Positions 4,587 through 6,967 of a stretch of DNA of 6,967 nucleotides are shown here, piece after piece (within the stretch, counting starts at the first letter, position 1; each line of letters opens with the position of its first letter). Source of the stretch: Planctomycetota bacterium (lineage in GTDB: Bacteria > Planctomycetota > Phycisphaerae > UBA1845); contig JADFIX010000199.1 of assembly GCA_022566435.1 (NCBI GenBank), positions 1 through 6,967 on the forward strand, written 5' to 3'. A model generated the notes under the pieces. It was not told the origin of the DNA. It did no database searches and was given only the letters and a program-made list of their open reading frames with translations. The position numbers and the translations under genes were made by a program.

Positions 4587-6967
4587 ATGGCGTTTGAGAA
4601 GGTTGATCCGAAAGTCGATTTTCCCGCTCAAGAACGGGCCGTGCTCGATTTCTGGGAGCGGACCGGGGCGTTCGAAAAGCTACGAGAAATCAACAAAGGT
4701 AAGCCGAAATGGTCGTTTCTCGACGGCCCGATCACCGCCAACAACCCGATGGGCGTTCACCATGCGTGGGGACGCACCTACAAGGACCTCTATCAGCGCT
4801 ATCACGCCGCGATCGGGCGGGAGCTGCGCTACCAAAACGGCTTTGACTGCCAAGGGCTATGGGTCGAGGTCGAGGTCGAGAAAGAACATGGTTTCAACGA
4901 CAAGAAGGAAATCGAATCGTTCGGAATCGGCAAGTTCGTGGACGAATGCAAAGCCCGGGCCAAGAAGTTTGCCGCCATCCAATCCGAGCAGTCCAAGCGT
5001 CTCGGCTACTGGATGGACTGGGACAATTCCTATTACACGATGTCGGACGAGAACAATTACGGCATCTGGGCCTTTCTGAAGAAATGCGCTGAAAAGGGAT
5101 TGATCTACAAGGGCCACGACGTCATGCCCTGGTGCGCGAGGTGCGGTACCGGTCTCAGCCAGATGGAGATGAACGAGGGATACAGGGAGGTGCCGCACAC
5201 TTCCGTATTCGCCGTATTCCCGCTTCGCGATCGCCCCGGTGAGAACCTGCTCGTGTGGACCACGACACCGTGGACGCTCAGCTCGAATGTCGCTGCCGCC
5301 GTTCACCCGAAAATGACCTACGTCAAGATCAAACAGGGCGAAAAGATCTACTATGTCGGCAAGGAGAATTTCGAGAACGCCCGCGCCCACCCCGTGCAAA
5401 CCAGTGCGAGATCCAAGCTGCCGGGTCTGATGTCGATTCAGGCCCATTTCAAAAACAACGGCCCATTCGAGGTCGTGCAGGAAGTACCCGGGAAGGACCT
5501 TGTCGGGCTGACCTATGACGGTCCGTTCGACATGCTGGACGGCGCGGCCGAAGCCGTCCCCGCACACCGCGTCATCGAGTGGGATGAGGTGACAGCCACG
5601 GAAGGAACGGGCATCGTACACATCGCCCCGGGTTGCGGCAGCGAGGACTATCATCTAGGGAAAGAGCTGGGGCTCCCGCAGATCGCACCGCTCTTCGAGA
5701 ACGGTACCTTTCGTCCTGAATTCGGGTTTCTGGCCGGACGGCGCTTCGATGAGGTGGCCGACAGCATCGTTGCCGATCTAAAAGACCGCGGCGTTTTGCT
5801 CGCCAAGGAAAAATACTACCACCGTTATCCCCACTGCTGGCGCTGCAAGGAAGAACTGGTCTACCGGTTGGTCGACGAGTGGTTCATCAACATGAACTGG
5901 CGCGACAAGATTATGGAATCCACCCGCCAAGCGAGCTGGATTCCCGAATGGGGCGTGGAGCGCGAGCTCGATTGGCTCAAGAACATGGGCGACTGGATGA
6001 TCTCGAAGAAACGCTACTGGGGTCTGGCGCTTCCGATCTGGGAATGCCACGAGTGCGGTCATTTCGACGTCATCGGCGGTCGCGAGGAACTGAAGGCACG
6101 GGCAGTGGCCGGCTGGGATGAATTCGAGGGTCATTCGCCCCATCGGCCGTGGATCGACGGCGTCAAAATTCGCTGTGCCCAATGCGGCAGCCAGGATGTC
6201 ACCCGCATCAAAGACGTCGGCAATCCATGGCTCGATGCCAGCATCGTACCGTTTTCCACCCTGGGCTATTTCTCCGACCGCGAGTATTGGGAACAGTGGT
6301 TTCCGGCCGACTTCATCGTCGAGTCTCTGCCCGGGCAATTCCGCAATTGGTTCTACGCGCTGCTGGCCATAAGCACCATGATGGTCGATCGCCCGCCGTT
6401 CAAGATCCTGAAGGGCCACGGCCTGGTGATGGACGATGTAGGCAAGCCCATGCACAAGTCCGAGGGCAATGCCATCTGGTTTGACGATGCCGCTGAACAG
6501 TACGGCGTCGATGTCATGCGCTGGCTGTACGCATCCACATCGCCGGAACGGAATGTGCTGTTCGGGCAGTCTCACTGCGACGAGACACGCCGAGGCGTGA
6601 TTCTTCCCTGGTGGAATGTCTATTTGTTTTTCTGCAATCTAGCCCGGGTGGATCAATTCGATCCCGAGGTGCACACTGTCGATATCGATAAGCGATCTCG
6701 GCTCGATCGATGGATTCTTTCCGACTTGAATCGCCTGATCGGCGTGGCGCACGAGGCCTACAGCTCGTTCGACGTGTTGCGATTCTGCAAGGAAGCGGAA
6801 CGCTTCATCGATAAATCCATAAAAAAGCATTCTATCAAAGAGATCTCTGGCTTCGACAGCTGGAAGCTTTATGATTCCTTTTTCTTTAAGAAGCTCGAGC
6901 GGGGGAGCGATGAGTACAACAAGCTCATCAAAAGCTTTTGGAGTGATACAATAGACATTGTAGAGAG
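4587..6967 (+). CDS. ileS: Isoleucyl-tRNA synthetase, GxHH-signature type (runs off right edge)
   Basis: IleRS charges tRNA-Ile with isoleucine and edits misactivated valine. The window holds 793 codons; full enzymes are usually over 900 residues. The catalytic ATP motif reads DGPITANNPMGVHHAWGR (46-63), so GVHH (56-59) replaces HxGH. The second signature is PMHKS (621-625) in place of KMSKS. The CP1 editing domain has WTTTPWTLSSN (224-234) and TGIVHIAPGCGSEDY (341-355). Metal-binding-type cysteine pairs occur at C183/C186, C418/C420 (spaced CWRC with H417 beside it), C487/C490 and C530/C533. DVGNPWLDASIVPFSTL (543-559) and LPGQFRNWFYALLA (581-594) are typical of this subgroup. Residues up to about 742 (ERFID) align with the family in my reading. 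The 51 that follow do not resemble the expected DLSNWYVRR anticodon-domain start. The gene is therefore confidently ileS in its first 742 residues but possibly interrupted or chimeric afterwards. Confidence 0.93.
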   Translation, partial: MAFEKVDPKVDFPAQERAVLDFWERTGAFEKLREINKGKPKWSFLDGPITANNPMGVHHAWGRTYKDLYQRYHAAIGRELRYQNGFDCQGLWVEVEVEKEHGFNDKKEIESFGIGKFVDECKARAKKFAAIQSEQSKRLGYWMDWDNSYYTMSDENNYGIWAFLKKCAEKGLIYKGHDVMPWCARCGTGLSQMEMNEGYREVPHTSVFAVFPLRDRPGENLLVWTTTPWTLSSNVAAAVHPKMTYVKIKQGEKIYYVGKENFENARAHPVQTSARSKLPGLMSIQAHFKNNGPFEVVQEVPGKDLVGLTYDGPFDMLDGAAEAVPAHRVIEWDEVTATEGTGIVHIAPGCGSEDYHLGKELGLPQIAPLFENGTFRPEFGFLAGRRFDEVADSIVADLKDRGVLLAKEKYYHRYPHCWRCKEELVYRLVDEWFINMNWRDKIMESTRQASWIPEWGVERELDWLKNMGDWMISKKRYWGLALPIWECHECGHFDVIGGREELKARAVAGWDEFEGHSPHRPWIDGVKIRCAQCGSQDVTRIKDVGNPWLDASIVPFSTLGYFSDREYWEQWFPADFIVESLPGQFRNWFYALLAISTMMVDRPPFKILKGHGLVMDDVGKPMHKSEGNAIWFDDAAEQYGVDVMRWLYASTSPERNVLFGQSHCDETRRGVILPWWNVYLFFCNLARVDQFDPEVHTVDIDKRSRLDRWILSDLNRLIGVAHEAYSSFDVLRFCKEAERFIDKSIKKHSIKEISGFDSWKLYDSFFFKKLERGSDEYNKLIKSFWSDTIDIVE
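6813..6967. other. A+T-rich segment of different character, in frame with ileS
   Basis: By hand count 6811-6967 has 62 G+C in 157 bases (about 40%), well below the ileS sequence before it. The frame stays open for 51 codons and reads as lysine-, serine- and aromatic-rich protein (for example FDSWKLYDSFFFKKL and DEYNKLIKSFW) that I cannot assign to a family. The change falls right after FID, at the edge of the anticodon-binding domain. It has no intein N-terminal motif and no terminal inverted repeat that I can see in the part present. Confidence 0.55.

Noticed and set aside
4857..6575. Two 265-aa minus-strand frames inside ileS
   Set aside because: They are antisense shadows produced by codon bias in a GC-rich gene; the plus strand encodes recognisable IleRS throughout.
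6813..6967. Intein inserted in ileS
   Set aside because: The segment does not start with Cys or Ser at the junction and lacks the intein N-terminal block; only 51 residues are visible.

Overview
The window looks like chromosomal DNA of a GC-rich bacterium (roughly 55-60% G+C by eye). Small cysteine-rich proteins, an isoleucyl-tRNA synthetase of the GxHH subtype and dispersed GGGTGCCATGG-type repeats suggest a planctomycete or a similar environmental lineage. That placement is a guess from sequence style; there is no rRNA here to settle it.

The left half (1-3208) is read on the minus strand. In transcription order it holds an exported metallophosphoesterase (3208-1715), a 45-residue zinc-ribbon protein (1544-1407) that overlaps a flavin-reductase-like FMN-binding protein (1407-769) by one base, then a 64-residue membrane-anchored zinc-ribbon protein (479-285) that overlaps the start of mutY, the A/G-specific adenine glycosylase (288 to beyond the left edge). 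Two gaps in this block, 590-729 and 1624-1711, carry the same modular repeat in opposite orientations. The copies share a 45-bp perfect inverted match and a REP-like hairpin. They are the clearest unexplained structure in the window.

At 3209-3359 transcription diverges. Two back-to-back sigma70-type promoters serve the phosphoesterase (minus, apparently leaderless) and cysC, adenylylsulfate kinase (plus, 3360-3980, strong Shine-Dalgarno).

The 606-bp gap between cysC and ileS has no convincing protein gene. It does hold a strong intrinsic terminator that works only on the minus strand (4225-4187), a long palindromic hairpin (4354-4386), and overlapping divergent -10 elements near 4486-4493. 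Together these suggest an orphan minus-strand transcript of about 290 nt, possibly a small RNA, opposite the ileS promoter.

The right third is ileS (4587 to the right edge), an isoleucyl-tRNA synthetase in which both class I signatures are altered: GVHH replaces HxGH and PMHKS replaces KMSKS. From about 6813 the reading frame stays open, but the sequence stops resembling IleRS just where the anticodon-binding domain should begin, and G+C falls to about 40%. This is either a recombination or insertion boundary or an assembly chimera.

The genes do not form one pathway: DNA repair (mutY), sulfate activation (cysC), translation (ileS) and uncharacterised redox and phosphoesterase functions sit side by side. 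No CRISPR array, tRNA, rRNA or transposase gene was seen.
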